Source of the DNA: Prevotella sp.
GTDB taxonomy: Bacteria > Bacteroidota > Bacteroidia > Bacteroidales > Bacteroidaceae
Reading direction: 5' to 3'
Length of the DNA stretch: 39,025 nt
Assembly: GCA_003447235.1 (NCBI GenBank)
Contig: DLZV01000038.1
Coordinates: forward strand, 1-39,025
The notes under the pieces: generated by a model
Database searches by the model: none
What the model was told of the DNA's origin: nothing
The model's input: the letters and a program-made list of their open reading frames with translations, nothing else
Made by a program: the position numbers and the translations under genes
In this document: positions 17,035-25,002 of the stretch, in pieces
How the letters are laid out: the number at the start of each line of letters is the position of its first letter
How positions within the stretch are numbered: position 1 is the stretch's first letter

Positions 17035-17738
17035 TGGTAGCCTGTTCCATAAATAGTTTTGATGCAGTCTTTTACACCCGCCTTGGCGAGTTTTGCCTTC
17101 AGATTCTTGATGTGGCTATAGATGAAGTCGAAAGAATCCATCATGTCAGCCATCTCGCCGCTGAGGTGTTCGGCAATGGCCGCCTTCGACAATACCTTGT
17201 TGCGATTGCTGATAAAGAAAAACAGAAGATTGTACTCAGTGCGTGTCAGGTCAATAACCTGACTATGCTGTGTGTGCGGCGAGGACGCCACATCTCCTAC
17301 TGCTTGAACGGTCTTCTGCAACAAGTCTATCCTCAGACCGCCTGACTGTATAACGTTGTTTGCCGTGAATTCCCTTCGGCGGATAAGCGCATAGATGCGC
17401 ATCGACAATTCCGGCAGTGCGAATGGTTTGGACAGATAGTCATCGGCTCCAATCTCCAATCCGCTGACACGGTCGTCGATGGAATCTTTGGCAGAAATGA
17501 TTATCACGCCAGTGCTGCTGCGTCGCCGCCTTATCTCACGCAGTATGTCAAGACCATCGCCACCAGGCAGCATTAGGTCAAGCAGAATGCAATCGTAGTC
17601 GTAAACTACTGCCTTCATCTTTGCGTCGGCAAACGTGAAAGCCTGCTCGCAGAGGTAGTCTTGACTTTCCAAGTATTTGCATATACTGTCGCTCAGTCGC
17701 CGCTCGTCTTCTATTATCAACACCTTCATGTTATCCAT
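17022..17738 (-). CDS. OmpR/PhoB-family response regulator
   Basis: A 238-aa response regulator. The receiver domain has acidic residues E10/D11 (IIEDE), phospho-acceptor Asp54 (ILLDLMLPGGDG) and Lys84 (IIISAKDS). The C-terminal winged-helix DNA-binding domain (about 130-235) shows LTRTEYNLLFFFISNRNKVL and ends GYQWKE, typical of OmpR/PhoB regulators. It is partnered with the histidine kinase that overlaps its 3' end. An alternative start three codons in (17729) is equally possible. Targets are unknown; the adjacent PAP2 gene is the obvious candidate. Confidence 0.93.
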   Translation of the reverse strand: MDNMKVLIIEDERRLSDSICKYLESQDYLCEQAFTFADAKMKAVVYDYDCILLDLMLPGGDGLDILREIRRRRSSTGVIIISAKDSIDDRVSGLEIGADDYLSKPFALPELSMRIYALIRRREFTANNVIQSGGLRIDLLQKTVQAVGDVASSPHTQHSQVIDLTRTEYNLLFFFISNRNKVLSKAAIAEHLSGEMADMMDSFDFIYSHIKNLKAKLAKAGVKDCIKTIYGTGYQWKE

Positions 17739-17768
17739 AACGGCAGAAAAGAAGTTATATTGTTGGGG

Positions 17769-18569
17769 TCAGAATCTTATTGAAGCCGCTGCGGCAAGTG
17801 CTAACATGGTGAAGGTGAATGTGCTCAGCATGAATGTTGGCTGTCGATCGGTTTGGTAGCTATTTATGACCTTTCCAAAGCGTTTGAGCACGAATGCTGC
17901 GATGGACCAACCAAGTAGAGCCCCACAGACTATGTCGCCGAGGAAATGAACACCAAGGTAGATACGAGAGTAGCACATCATCACAGTGAACGCAATCAGG
18001 ACGAAACGAGTCAAGCGGTTGCGAAACACGTAGATGAGCATCGTGGTCATGCCTACAGTGTTGGCGGCGTGGCTTGACACAAACCCATTCATGCCACCAC
18101 GATAGTCGTTTACGTAGTGCAGCAGGTTGCACACCGATGGGTCATGAGAGGGGCGCAGCCGACCTACCAACGGCTTTATAACACCCGAGGAAAGCTGGTC
18201 GCACAATGTGAGCACAACGATAAACGATACGACGAAGACCAGCTTTTCCCTCATCTTGCCAGGATGCATGGCGAAAACGGCGGCCAAGGCCGTCAGCTCA
18301 AGCGGGATCCACGTCAGCTTTTGGGAATAAAGATACCAGAAGCTATCGGCTGTTGACGAACCATCGTAATTCAATATGAGCATGGCCTGCTTGTCAATAT
18401 GGTTCAGTATGGCGAGAGCGGCATTGACAAGAGCCGCAAGCAAAGGCAAGAACCTCCAAAGCAGCACGACGACGAGTGACGCAAAGATCAGCACCATCGC
18501 ATCGCCTATAGTGATGCGCAGCTTCGCAGTAAAAGGCCTTAATTGCACAAAGAAAAGTGTTCTGTCCAT
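17769..18569 (-). CDS. PAP2-family membrane phosphatase
   Basis: A 266-aa polytopic membrane phosphatase of the PAP2 superfamily (lipid A, undecaprenyl-PP or phosphatidate type). Motif 1 is KPLVGRLRPS; motif 2 is SSHAANT, replacing the usual PSGH; motif 3 is SRIYLGVHFLGDIVCG. At least five hydrophobic helices are visible. The ATG at 18569 is favoured over 18626 because a -7 box (18606-18599) lies between them. It heads the operon with the two-component system (31-nt gap to the regulator). That linkage is often seen for lipid A or envelope phosphatases under stress control. The exact substrate is not determinable from sequence. Confidence 0.88.
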   Translation of the reverse strand: MDRTLFFVQLRPFTAKLRITIGDAMVLIFASLVVVLLWRFLPLLAALVNAALAILNHIDKQAMLILNYDGSSTADSFWYLYSQKLTWIPLELTALAAVFAMHPGKMREKLVFVVSFIVVLTLCDQLSSGVIKPLVGRLRPSHDPSVCNLLHYVNDYRGGMNGFVSSHAANTVGMTTMLIYVFRNRLTRFVLIAFTVMMCYSRIYLGVHFLGDIVCGALLGWSIAAFVLKRFGKVINSYQTDRQPTFMLSTFTFTMLALAAAASIRF

Positions 18570-18598
18570 ATATTCCGCATTAATTGTCTGTTCAGCCG

Positions 18599-18606
18599 CA
18601 AAAATA
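18599..18606 (-). promoter_or_regulatory. -7 box upstream of the PAP2 gene
   Basis: On the minus strand TATTTTTG fits TAnnTTTG. A start near 18594 would give a leader of about 25 nt to the ATG at 18569. No matching -33 TTTG is seen at the expected distance. Confidence 0.45.
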
Positions 18607-18780
18607 TAGGGCAAGTTTGTAGCCATTTTGAAGATTTGGCGAGACTACAAAATATCTACAGATTTGAAGCAAAGTTTAACTGTGAAGTAGGGGAAATCGA
18701 TGACCAAATGCTGATAGGCATCAAAGTGCTTCGCGCAGCACTCCCCATAATGTTTTATCGGACAGCAATAAAAGTGGAAT

Positions 18781-18813
18781 AAAAAAAAGAGACAGCCTCT
18801 TGCGAGAACTGTC
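18781..18813 (-). terminator. Intrinsic terminator of tRNA-Phe
   Basis: On the minus strand, GACAG and CTGTC arms with an inner CTC/GAG step close a GCAA loop, followed by eight T. It lies 17 nt after the tRNA 3' end. Confidence 0.85.
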
Positions 18814-18829
18814 CCAATGAAAGGAGGAG

Positions 18830-18902
18830 TGGTACCTCTTGGAGTTGAACCAAGGACACATGGATTTTCAGTCCATTGCTCTACCACCTGAGCTAAGGTA
18901 CC
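18830..18902 (-). tRNA. tRNA-Phe (GAA anticodon)
   Basis: The 73-nt minus-strand sequence folds as a cloverleaf: acceptor GGTACCT/AGGTACC plus discriminator A, D arm GCTC/GAGC, anticodon stem ATGGA/TCCAT with loop CTGAAAA (anticodon GAA), 5-nt variable loop, and T arm CTTGG/CCAAG with loop TTCAACT. The 3' CCA is not encoded. It has its own promoter and terminator and sits alone between two leftward operons. Confidence 0.97.
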
Positions 18903-18935
18903 TTTCAGCAAGTCGTTGTTTTTCGATTGTGGGTG

Positions 18936-18967
18936 CAAAGTTAGAGATTTATTTTTATCCCACCAAA
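18936..18967 (-). promoter_or_regulatory. Promoter of tRNA-Phe
   Basis: On the minus strand, TTTG (18967-18964), 20 nt, and TAACTTTG (18943-18936) match the Bacteroidetes consensus exactly. Confidence 0.8.
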
Positions 18968-19154
18968 TATTCCCAAGAGAAAGTTTAAAAATTAACCCCT
19001 ATTAACGGTTTAAACATTTTTCTCCTACTTTAAATGACCGATTTGCTCCCTTGATTCATCATATCTCGAATTAATAGTCGGACGGAGGAGTCCTGCGTGA
19101 AGATCGGGGAAAAAGGAAAAGACCCTATGGTAAGAATTGTAAGATCAGGAAAGA

Positions 19155-19178
19155 AGGGAATAATCCTCATCTTTCCCT
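19155..19178 (-). terminator. Possible terminator at the end of the CsgG-like/LPP20 operon
   Basis: A 6-bp inverted repeat (AGGGAA/TTCCCT on the minus strand, 12-nt loop) overlaps the stop codon of the last gene and is followed by TCTTTCC. The stem is short and the T run poor. Confidence 0.4.
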
Positions 19179-20097
19179 ATTCAATGACAAACTTTTGCTT
19201 GACGCTCTTGGCCTTGATACGGAAGGAGACTTCGAGCGACCGGGGCTCATCCTTCAAGCAATTTTCTGTGGAGAAGGTGACGAGGTAGTCTTGCCCATCG
19301 CGGCTGAACTGCAAGTTTTCGGCACAGTCTGATCGGAGGGTCGGCGTACCCGAGGGAGTGATCTTGCGACCATCATACTCCATCCACACGCGGTAAGACC
19401 CCTTGTCTATCTGCTTGCCGTGGAGAGAGATCTTCGAGGGAGCCTTCCTATAGAGTGCGGCAATCCCCTCTGCCCACGCCTTGCGGCGCTTGTCGAAGAA
19501 ATAAGTCACACACTCCTTGATCTCCACGCTACCCCGGTCTATGTCCTCGATAGAGGAGATCGAAGAGAGGCGCGCATTGAGCGCCTCCGTCTTTTCTACC
19601 ATCTCGCGGTCTATTTTCAAGAACTCATTCAGGTACTCATTGCGCACGCTCTCGGGAAAAGGATAGAGCATACAATACTCATAGGAGACCTCGTGCGTCT
19701 TCTTGTCCTGGCGTTTCTCCCAGTAGGTTGCCAAGGTGTTGGCCGCCGAGATATTGGTAAGGAAAGGCATGACTGCCGACTGCGTGGAAGAATTGTTGAT
19801 AAACTCCTCCGTAAACTCCGAACCAGCCGTGGCGTTGACATTCCTGACATAGACACTCGACTCAGAATAGACATTGGTGGCAATAGAACTGATGATCTCC
19901 ATGCGCAAAGCCTGCATGCAAGCCTGGCGCGCCTCTTCGAGCGTAGCCTTCTCGGCGCCAAGTGCTATCACCTCGTCACCACTCCGTCCCACCCAGTCGG
20001 GACGCCGCTTCTCACTACGGTCCAGCACCTTGTAGTCCTGGGCAAAGGCCGAGGACACAAGCACCGCCAGACACAGTATCATCCACAGTTTTCTCAT
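19177..20097 (-). CDS. Exported LPP20-like protein (last gene of second operon)
   Basis: A 306-aa exported protein. The signal peptide ends SAFA|Q. Residues about 30-200 resemble the LPP20 fold: KRRPDWVGRSGDEVIALGAE, then EEARQACMQALRMEIISSIA, later a region with EYCMLYPF. The C-terminal ~100 residues are beta-rich (SYRVWMEYDGRKITPSG). It is a different subfamily from the 3738-4406 protein, but both are LPP20-like and exported. The ATG at 20097 is chosen over the GTG at 20100; the gene starts immediately at the stop of the preceding gene, so the two are coupled. Function unknown. Confidence 0.75.
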   Translation of the reverse strand: MRKLWMILCLAVLVSSAFAQDYKVLDRSEKRRPDWVGRSGDEVIALGAEKATLEEARQACMQALRMEIISSIATNVYSESSVYVRNVNATAGSEFTEEFINNSSTQSAVMPFLTNISAANTLATYWEKRQDKKTHEVSYEYCMLYPFPESVRNEYLNEFLKIDREMVEKTEALNARLSSISSIEDIDRGSVEIKECVTYFFDKRRKAWAEGIAALYRKAPSKISLHGKQIDKGSYRVWMEYDGRKITPSGTPTLRSDCAENLQFSRDGQDYLVTFSTENCLKDEPRSLEVSFRIKAKSVKQKFVIE

Positions 20098-20099
20098 CA

Positions 20100-20684
20100 C
20101 TACATCGACTCTATGGGAGTATTCAACTCCATTTCCATTTCCATTTCCTTCTCCCGCTGCTGATCCTCATACCACTTCGCAATACGCTTGCTTGCGGTGC
20201 GAACAAAGCGGACGATCTGAGGGTCGTTGACACGGATGCTGCCGATGAGTTGGTCCATCGCCTTCTCCTTGTCGCCCACCACATCGGTCTGCAGCGAGAG
20301 GGATTGACTGTAATAGACGCTGCCGTCCACAGTATTCACCGCCGTGAAGGTGACTTCGGCAGAGAGCACCGTCACGTCCCGGACCAATCCCGCTGAACGT
20401 TTGGTATCCTTGACGTCGAGGTCGGCCTTGATGCCAAACAGCGTAGTGCCAGCCCCTGCGCCAACCTTGTTTTTGGCAATGATACGTTCCACCTTATTCT
20501 GCAACGCCAGTTTCTGCTGATCCGTCAGATGAGATCCTTCGGGCATGATCGCCACAAAGGTCACCGGCTTCTGACGCGTCTCTGCGCGATCCGTAGCCTC
20601 ATCTTCCTGTCCCGACTGCGCCAGTACTAAGGCCGGCGACAGTAGCGCAAGAAGCAAGATCACATATTTCAAACATCTTCTCAT
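20100..20684 (-). CDS. Exported protein of unknown function with Glu/Met-repeat tail
   Basis: A 194-aa exported protein. The signal peptide ends LVLA|Q and an acidic segment follows (QEDEATDRAETR). The core (about 40-165) includes VTFVAIMPEGSHLTDQQKLA, then AEVTFTAVNTVDGSVYYSQS. The fold looks like a small CsgG/LpoB-type periplasmic domain, but I do not recognise a family. The C-terminus carries alternating Glu-Met residues encoded by a (CCATTT)3 microsatellite on the plus strand (20129-20146). It sits between the DUF6175 gene (60 nt away) and the LPP20-like gene, whose start adjoins its stop. Confidence 0.75.
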   Translation of the reverse strand: MRRCLKYVILLLALLSPALVLAQSGQEDEATDRAETRQKPVTFVAIMPEGSHLTDQQKLALQNKVERIIAKNKVGAGAGTTLFGIKADLDVKDTKRSAGLVRDVTVLSAEVTFTAVNTVDGSVYYSQSLSLQTDVVGDKEKAMDQLIGSIRVNDPQIVRFVRTASKRIAKWYEDQQREKEMEMEMELNTPIESM

Positions 20685-20744
20685 AGGATCGGGGATTTGG
20701 ATGATTACTTGAGGAATATTACCGAGGATTACTATCGAGGAAAA

Positions 20745-22007
20745 CTACTGGATCGTGACAATCACTTTCTGGCCCATGACATCAATCTTCGCCAGATGAT
20801 CATCGCCAAGAAGTTCGGCCATCTGTTTGCGCAAGGCCGCATGGAAACCAGAGGTTTTGTACGACTGCCCCTTCTCATCGAAGTAAGGCACACGCAGCGT
20901 CGCTCCCAGATACTTCTCACTGCTCATGCTGATCCGCTCGTTGCCATTGACGGCCACCTGTCGCAACCAAGCCTCGAAAGCATCTTTGAAGATCGCGCCA
21001 TTGTCCAGTTCGTCCTCAAAGCTGAAGTCATCGACATTCTGATCAATGACCAGATTTAGTTCCACCTCCAAACCATTGATGGCAATGGCATTGAAAACAT
21101 TCTGCAACTGCTGGAAGAACGAATTGCGCTGCTGCTGATTGGCCTTGGCATTGATCGTCTGCTCCAGCACCAACAACGAGTCGCCACGGTTCTGTCCGAT
21201 CAGTTTTGTGCTGGCCAATGTCGTGCTCGTGAAAGCCTCCACAGCCGTCATCTCCACCGTCACGGTGACAATTCCCGTGCTTCCCACAGACTGGTTGCAC
21301 CTCACCAGGACTTTCACATCTGTGCCTGCATTCTGCAACATTTTCTCCACAGCCTCCGACTGCGATCCCTGCAAGAGAATATCGTTGTTTTGGAGGTTTT
21401 GGATCATCGCCTTGTAGTTCTTCGTCAGATAGCCCCGCTTGCAAAACATCATCTCCACACTCGACGCAGCCACACGGTTCATGGAGTTGCCCTCCAGCAC
21501 TTCCATCTGATTCTCGTCCTGCCTCACAAACGGAACGATGGTGATAGAAGGGAGATTCGTGCGCGCCACGGTGCCTACATTGGCCCCCACCACGCCTGCA
21601 GCCTTCATCAACGGCTGCAGGTAGAACGTCGCCTCTACCTCAGCCCGCACCCTGCCATTCTCCTTGGTATATTTGCCCAAGTCCTGACAGTTGGCCACCA
21701 CCGTAGCGTAGCGGTCCTCCTCAAACATGCGGCGATCGTAGTCCTCATCGACAATGGCCCACAGCGGCTGACCGTTGTTCACACCCTCCACACCCACATG
21801 GAGCAGGGTGTAGAGCGCCGACTTCTGCGCCATCACGAGCGCCTCCTTTTTGTTGTCTCCCAAACCTGAACAGCGCAGCGTCACCGTGTTCTTGGCTGAG
21901 GAGACCGAGACGACCTGCACGTCGGTGGAGTACTTACCAGCCTGCTGGGCAAACGCGGAGACCGACACCAGCAGGGTCCAAAGCAGAAAGAATGCGGTTT
22001 TCTTCAT
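20745..22007 (-). CDS. Exported DUF6175-family protein
   Basis: A 420-aa exported protein. The signal peptide ends SAFA|Q. The N-terminal part (about 25-130) shows CSGLGDNKKEALVMAQKSAL, as in LPP20/CsgG accessory proteins. The remainder (about 170-420) resembles the Bacteroidetes DUF6175 family as I recall it: a repeated-strand core with SITIVPF, then GLEVELNLVI, FKDAFEAWLRQV, LRVPYFDEKGQ and a final VIVTI. The ATG at 22007 begins the signal peptide, while the longer frame to 22103 lacks one. It lies 132 nt downstream of the CsgG-like gene and 60 nt upstream of the next gene, on one presumed transcript. Role unknown, envelope-associated by inference. Confidence 0.75.
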   Translation of the reverse strand: MKKTAFFLLWTLLVSVSAFAQQAGKYSTDVQVVSVSSAKNTVTLRCSGLGDNKKEALVMAQKSALYTLLHVGVEGVNNGQPLWAIVDEDYDRRMFEEDRYATVVANCQDLGKYTKENGRVRAEVEATFYLQPLMKAAGVVGANVGTVARTNLPSITIVPFVRQDENQMEVLEGNSMNRVAASSVEMMFCKRGYLTKNYKAMIQNLQNNDILLQGSQSEAVEKMLQNAGTDVKVLVRCNQSVGSTGIVTVTVEMTAVEAFTSTTLASTKLIGQNRGDSLLVLEQTINAKANQQQRNSFFQQLQNVFNAIAINGLEVELNLVIDQNVDDFSFEDELDNGAIFKDAFEAWLRQVAVNGNERISMSSEKYLGATLRVPYFDEKGQSYKTSGFHAALRKQMAELLGDDHLAKIDVMGQKVIVTIQ

Positions 22008-22139
22008 AGTGGAGTCTCTTTTGATGGTGGACGGCGACCACCGGGAGACAGGAGACAGCACCAGGGCTGCCACACTCCCGATGGTCGCGACCCACCTTTG
22101 CAAATGATAAAAATCCGATCTATTTAAATACCAGGACTA

Positions 22140-23042
22140 TTAGATACCGATCTTGTCCAGCAGTCCCACCTTCTTGCGGGTCTTGACGTAGAGCGTGCCA
22201 CCACCGTTGAACTCGGCAAAGATTTCCTCGCCACCCTTGGAGACCTTGCAGAGCGTCAGATCATGCGCCTGCACCTCGTCCACGCTGAGTTCGCCAATCT
22301 TCACCTGGATGGTACGCGTACCCACCGTCTTCTGCTTGAAAACCTCAAACTTCGTATCCTTGGCAATACCGTTGTCCGTGCCTGCATTGACATAGACCAT
22401 GACGGCCTTGCCCTTGTTCGCCTTGTCGATATCCACAATCTGGCAGACGATGGGGAAGTTCTCCTCGATAAACTGGAAGAGCGGGTTGGCGGTGAGCACC
22501 GTCTTCGCAGACGTAATGCTCTCCACGGCAGACGCGAAAGCCTTGCTCTGACTGTTGTCGCTATTGGAACCATCGAAGCTCATCTGCTTGGTACCCTTCA
22601 CCGAACTGGTCTTGGGATCAATGACCTTGCCCGTGAGGGTAATCTTGCAACTGGCCGAACCCGAGTTGTACGAATAGGCGATATCATCCACCGTGAACGC
22701 CAGGTAGTACTGCACGCCCAGCTTCATCGACACGGCCAGTCGCTCGGCCACCATGTCAGATCCTGCCGTGACGTCGTCCTGCGAGTTGTGCTGGTCGATA
22801 AAGCTACTGGCTCGCTCACTATCCGAGGTGATCACGATCACACGACCCGACTGCGTGAGCGCCGTAGCAACCGCATTGAGGACGGTCAGTTTGTCACTAC
22901 TGCTTCCTGCCGAGATCTTATCGACAAAGACGGTAGGCTTGGCCGTAGCCACAACCTCCTCATCCTGCGCATGAACTAACAACGTGGGCATCAAAAACAG
23001 CGCCCACATCAAAACAATTTTGGTAAGACTAGTCTTCTTCAT
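22140..23042 (-). CDS. CsgG/HfaB-like exported protein (first gene of second operon)
   Basis: A 300-aa exported protein. The signal peptide ends LVHA|Q, with no lipobox Cys. Residues about 30-185 have the CsgG-type pattern: KPTVFVDKISAGSSSDKLTV, ALTQSGRVIVITSDSERA, GSDMVAERLAVSMKLGVQYY, later SASCKITLTGKVIDPKTSSV. A C-terminal beta domain (about 195-300) follows. CsgG/HfaB proteins form or assist outer-membrane secretion or anchoring structures; the lack of a lipid anchor and the different C-terminus argue against a true curli pore. It heads the leftward operon, with possible promoters in the duplicated repeat upstream (23246-23326). Confidence 0.8.
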   Translation of the reverse strand: MKKTSLTKIVLMWALFLMPTLLVHAQDEEVVATAKPTVFVDKISAGSSSDKLTVLNAVATALTQSGRVIVITSDSERASSFIDQHNSQDDVTAGSDMVAERLAVSMKLGVQYYLAFTVDDIAYSYNSGSASCKITLTGKVIDPKTSSVKGTKQMSFDGSNSDNSQSKAFASAVESITSAKTVLTANPLFQFIEENFPIVCQIVDIDKANKGKAVMVYVNAGTDNGIAKDTKFEVFKQKTVGTRTIQVKIGELSVDEVQAHDLTLCKVSKGGEEIFAEFNGGGTLYVKTRKKVGLLDKIGI

Positions 23043-23404
23043 TTCAGTATTTTTATTTTTTTTGTTTCAATTCTTTGTTTCAGTTTTTTAGGCTAATAAG
23101 TTTTAGGAAACGCCTGCATAAGCATTTTTCCTCACCTCTTTCACCCCTACTCCTTCACTCTCGGTTTCTTACAGACAACGAAACATTGGAGGCCTCATCT
23201 CTTGCCCTGCTTCACAAAGATTGCCGAGGTGTAGCCTATCTTATGCAAAGATAGCGCAAACCGAGAGCAGAACGTCAAGCTTGCTTGTTCGTTATGCCGA
23301 GGTGTAGCCTATCTTATGCAAAGATAAAAACAAAATTTGTAATAATCAGCCTTTTTAAAGAAATATTTTCAATCAAGACGTATTTTTACTTCCTCATCTC
23401 GCAG
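23043..23404. other. Gene-free leader region of the CsgG-like operon
   Basis: No gene seen. It holds two 32-bp direct repeats with -7 boxes on the minus strand (23222-23253 and 23295-23326) and a T-rich stretch near 23050-23090. A leader of roughly 200-280 nt would separate the boxes from the ATG at 23042. Nothing else is recognisable. Confidence 0.6.
23222..23326 (-). repeat. Two perfect 32-bp direct repeats carrying promoter -7 boxes
   Basis: The same 32 bp occurs at 23222-23253 and 23295-23326, 73 bp apart. On the minus strand each copy begins TATCTTTG (boxes 23253-23246 and 23326-23319), fitting TAnnTTTG, and continues into a short inverted repeat (TATCTT/AAGATA). The spacer holds AACGTCAAGCTTGCTTG. 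From memory, this kind of element is common in Prevotella intergenic DNA. Confidence 0.7.
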
Positions 23405-23492
23405 ATTGTCCATTTTTCAAGATATTCCCTTATCATTCTCCCTCATAATAATCATTTTAGCCCATAAAGAAGGAGGATTGGAAGAATTTTCG

Positions 23493-23500
23493 TACCTTTG
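23493..23500 (+). promoter_or_regulatory. -7 box directly before the phosphatase start codon
   Basis: TACCTTTG matches the TAnnTTTG consensus and ends four bases before the ATG at 23505. Transcription from it would begin at or just after the start codon. No convincing -33 element is seen. Confidence 0.4.
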
Positions 23501-23504
23501 CCAC

Positions 23505-24980
23505 ATGAAGAAGTTTTTGACCCTCATTTTGCTTTTTATGGCGATCTGCGTGCAAGCGCAAGTCGCCCGCCCCAAGCTGGTCGTGGGGCTCGTCGTCGAC
23601 CAGATGCGCTGGGACTACCTCTACTACTATTATAACGAGTATGGAGAAGGCGGCCTCAAGCGGCTGCTCTCCGAAGGCTATTCCTGCGAGAACTGCCAGA
23701 TCAACTACGCCCCCGCTATCACGGCCCTGGGCCATACGAGCGTCTTTACCGGTTCCGTGCCCTCCATCCACGGCATTGCAGGCAACTGGTTCTACATCGA
23801 CGACAAAGGGACGGAGAACTGCCAGGACACCACGGCCTATACCATCGGCGGCGAGAAGTCGCGCGCTGGCCAGCGTAGTCCCCACCTGATGCGCACCTCG
23901 ACCATCGGCGACGAACTGCGCCTGAGCAACGACTACCAGTCGCGCGTGGTGGGCGTGGCCCTCAAGGACCGTGCCGCCATCCTGCCCGCTGGCCATTCGG
24001 CCAATGCTGCCTACTGGTGGGACGACGCCGCGGGCCATTTCGTGACAAGCAGCTACTATATGGATGCGCTGCCGAAATGGGCTGCCGACTTCAACAAGCA
24101 GCACCACACGGCGCCCAAATACAACATCAAGACCTCTACGGAGGGCGTGACCATGACCTTCCTTATGGCCGAGGCCGCACTGAAGGGCGAGCGACTCGGA
24201 CAGGGCGACGCCACCGACATGCTCACAGTGAGCATCTCCTCGACCGACGCCATCGGCCACAAGTTTTCAACCCGCGGCAAGGAGAACCACGACGTCTATA
24301 TGCAGCTTGACAAAGACCTGGCAGCCTTTCTCCAGACGCTGGATGCCACGGTAGGCAAAGGAAACTACCTTTTCTTCCTCACTGCCGACCATGGTGCGGC
24401 CCACAACTACAACATGCTCCGCTCGCATAAGTATCCTGCCGGCGGATGGGACTACGACGCTACCACGCAGGCGCTCAACGACCATCTGAAAGACAAGTTC
24501 CACCTGACGGAAAATCCCGTCTTCCCCGAGGACAACTACCAGTTCACGTTCAACAAAGGCGTCCTCGCCAAGGCCGACGTAGATCTCGACGACGCCGTGG
24601 AGGAAGCCGTGAAATGGTTGAAGCAGCAGAAGGACTTCATCTATGTGGTTGACAACGAGCACCTGACCGAGGCTGCCATCCCCGCCCCCATCAAGGAGCG
24701 GCTCATTAATGGCTACTGCCACGGCCGAAGCGGCGAGATCACGGTCGTCACGCGCCCGCAATACTTCGGAGGCAAGGACGACCCGCAATACAAGGGCACC
24801 CAGCACGGCCAGCCCTTCCCCTACGACACCCACATTCCCTGCATCTACTACGGATGGAACGTGCCCCACGGCGAGACGACCCAGGAAACCCACATCACCG
24901 ACATCGCCGCCACGGTCTGCGCCCTGCTCCACATCCAGATGCCCAACGGCTGTATCGGCACGCCGACCCAGCTGAAATAA
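23505..24980 (+). CDS. PafA-type alkaline phosphatase/phosphodiesterase (exported)
   Basis: A 491-aa exported metallo-phosphatase of the alkaline phosphatase superfamily (type I phosphodiesterase/PafA-like). The signal peptide ends CVQA|Q. Metal and catalytic residues fit: Asp in VVDQMRWDY; nucleophile Thr in NYAPAITALGHTSVFTG; Asp and His in STDAIGHKFS; TADHGAA; and a late His in PYDTHIPCIYYGW. It would release phosphate from extracellular phosphoesters in the periplasm. Note PA in place of the usual PT before the nucleophile region; the conserved Thr before GH is kept. The start at 23505 begins the signal peptide; the frame to 23406 does not. Confidence 0.9.
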   Translation: MKKFLTLILLFMAICVQAQVARPKLVVGLVVDQMRWDYLYYYYNEYGEGGLKRLLSEGYSCENCQINYAPAITALGHTSVFTGSVPSIHGIAGNWFYIDDKGTENCQDTTAYTIGGEKSRAGQRSPHLMRTSTIGDELRLSNDYQSRVVGVALKDRAAILPAGHSANAAYWWDDAAGHFVTSSYYMDALPKWAADFNKQHHTAPKYNIKTSTEGVTMTFLMAEAALKGERLGQGDATDMLTVSISSTDAIGHKFSTRGKENHDVYMQLDKDLAAFLQTLDATVGKGNYLFFLTADHGAAHNYNMLRSHKYPAGGWDYDATTQALNDHLKDKFHLTENPVFPEDNYQFTFNKGVLAKADVDLDDAVEEAVKWLKQQKDFIYVVDNEHLTEAAIPAPIKERLINGYCHGRSGEITVVTRPQYFGGKDDPQYKGTQHGQPFPYDTHIPCIYYGWNVPHGETTQETHITDIAATVCALLHIQMPNGCIGTPTQLK

Positions 24981-25002
24981 GCCACCAAGACATCAGAATC
25001 TC

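Noticed and set aside
18645..18938. 97-codon minus-strand frame across the tRNA
   Set aside because: It runs through tRNA-Phe and its terminator, so it is not a protein gene.
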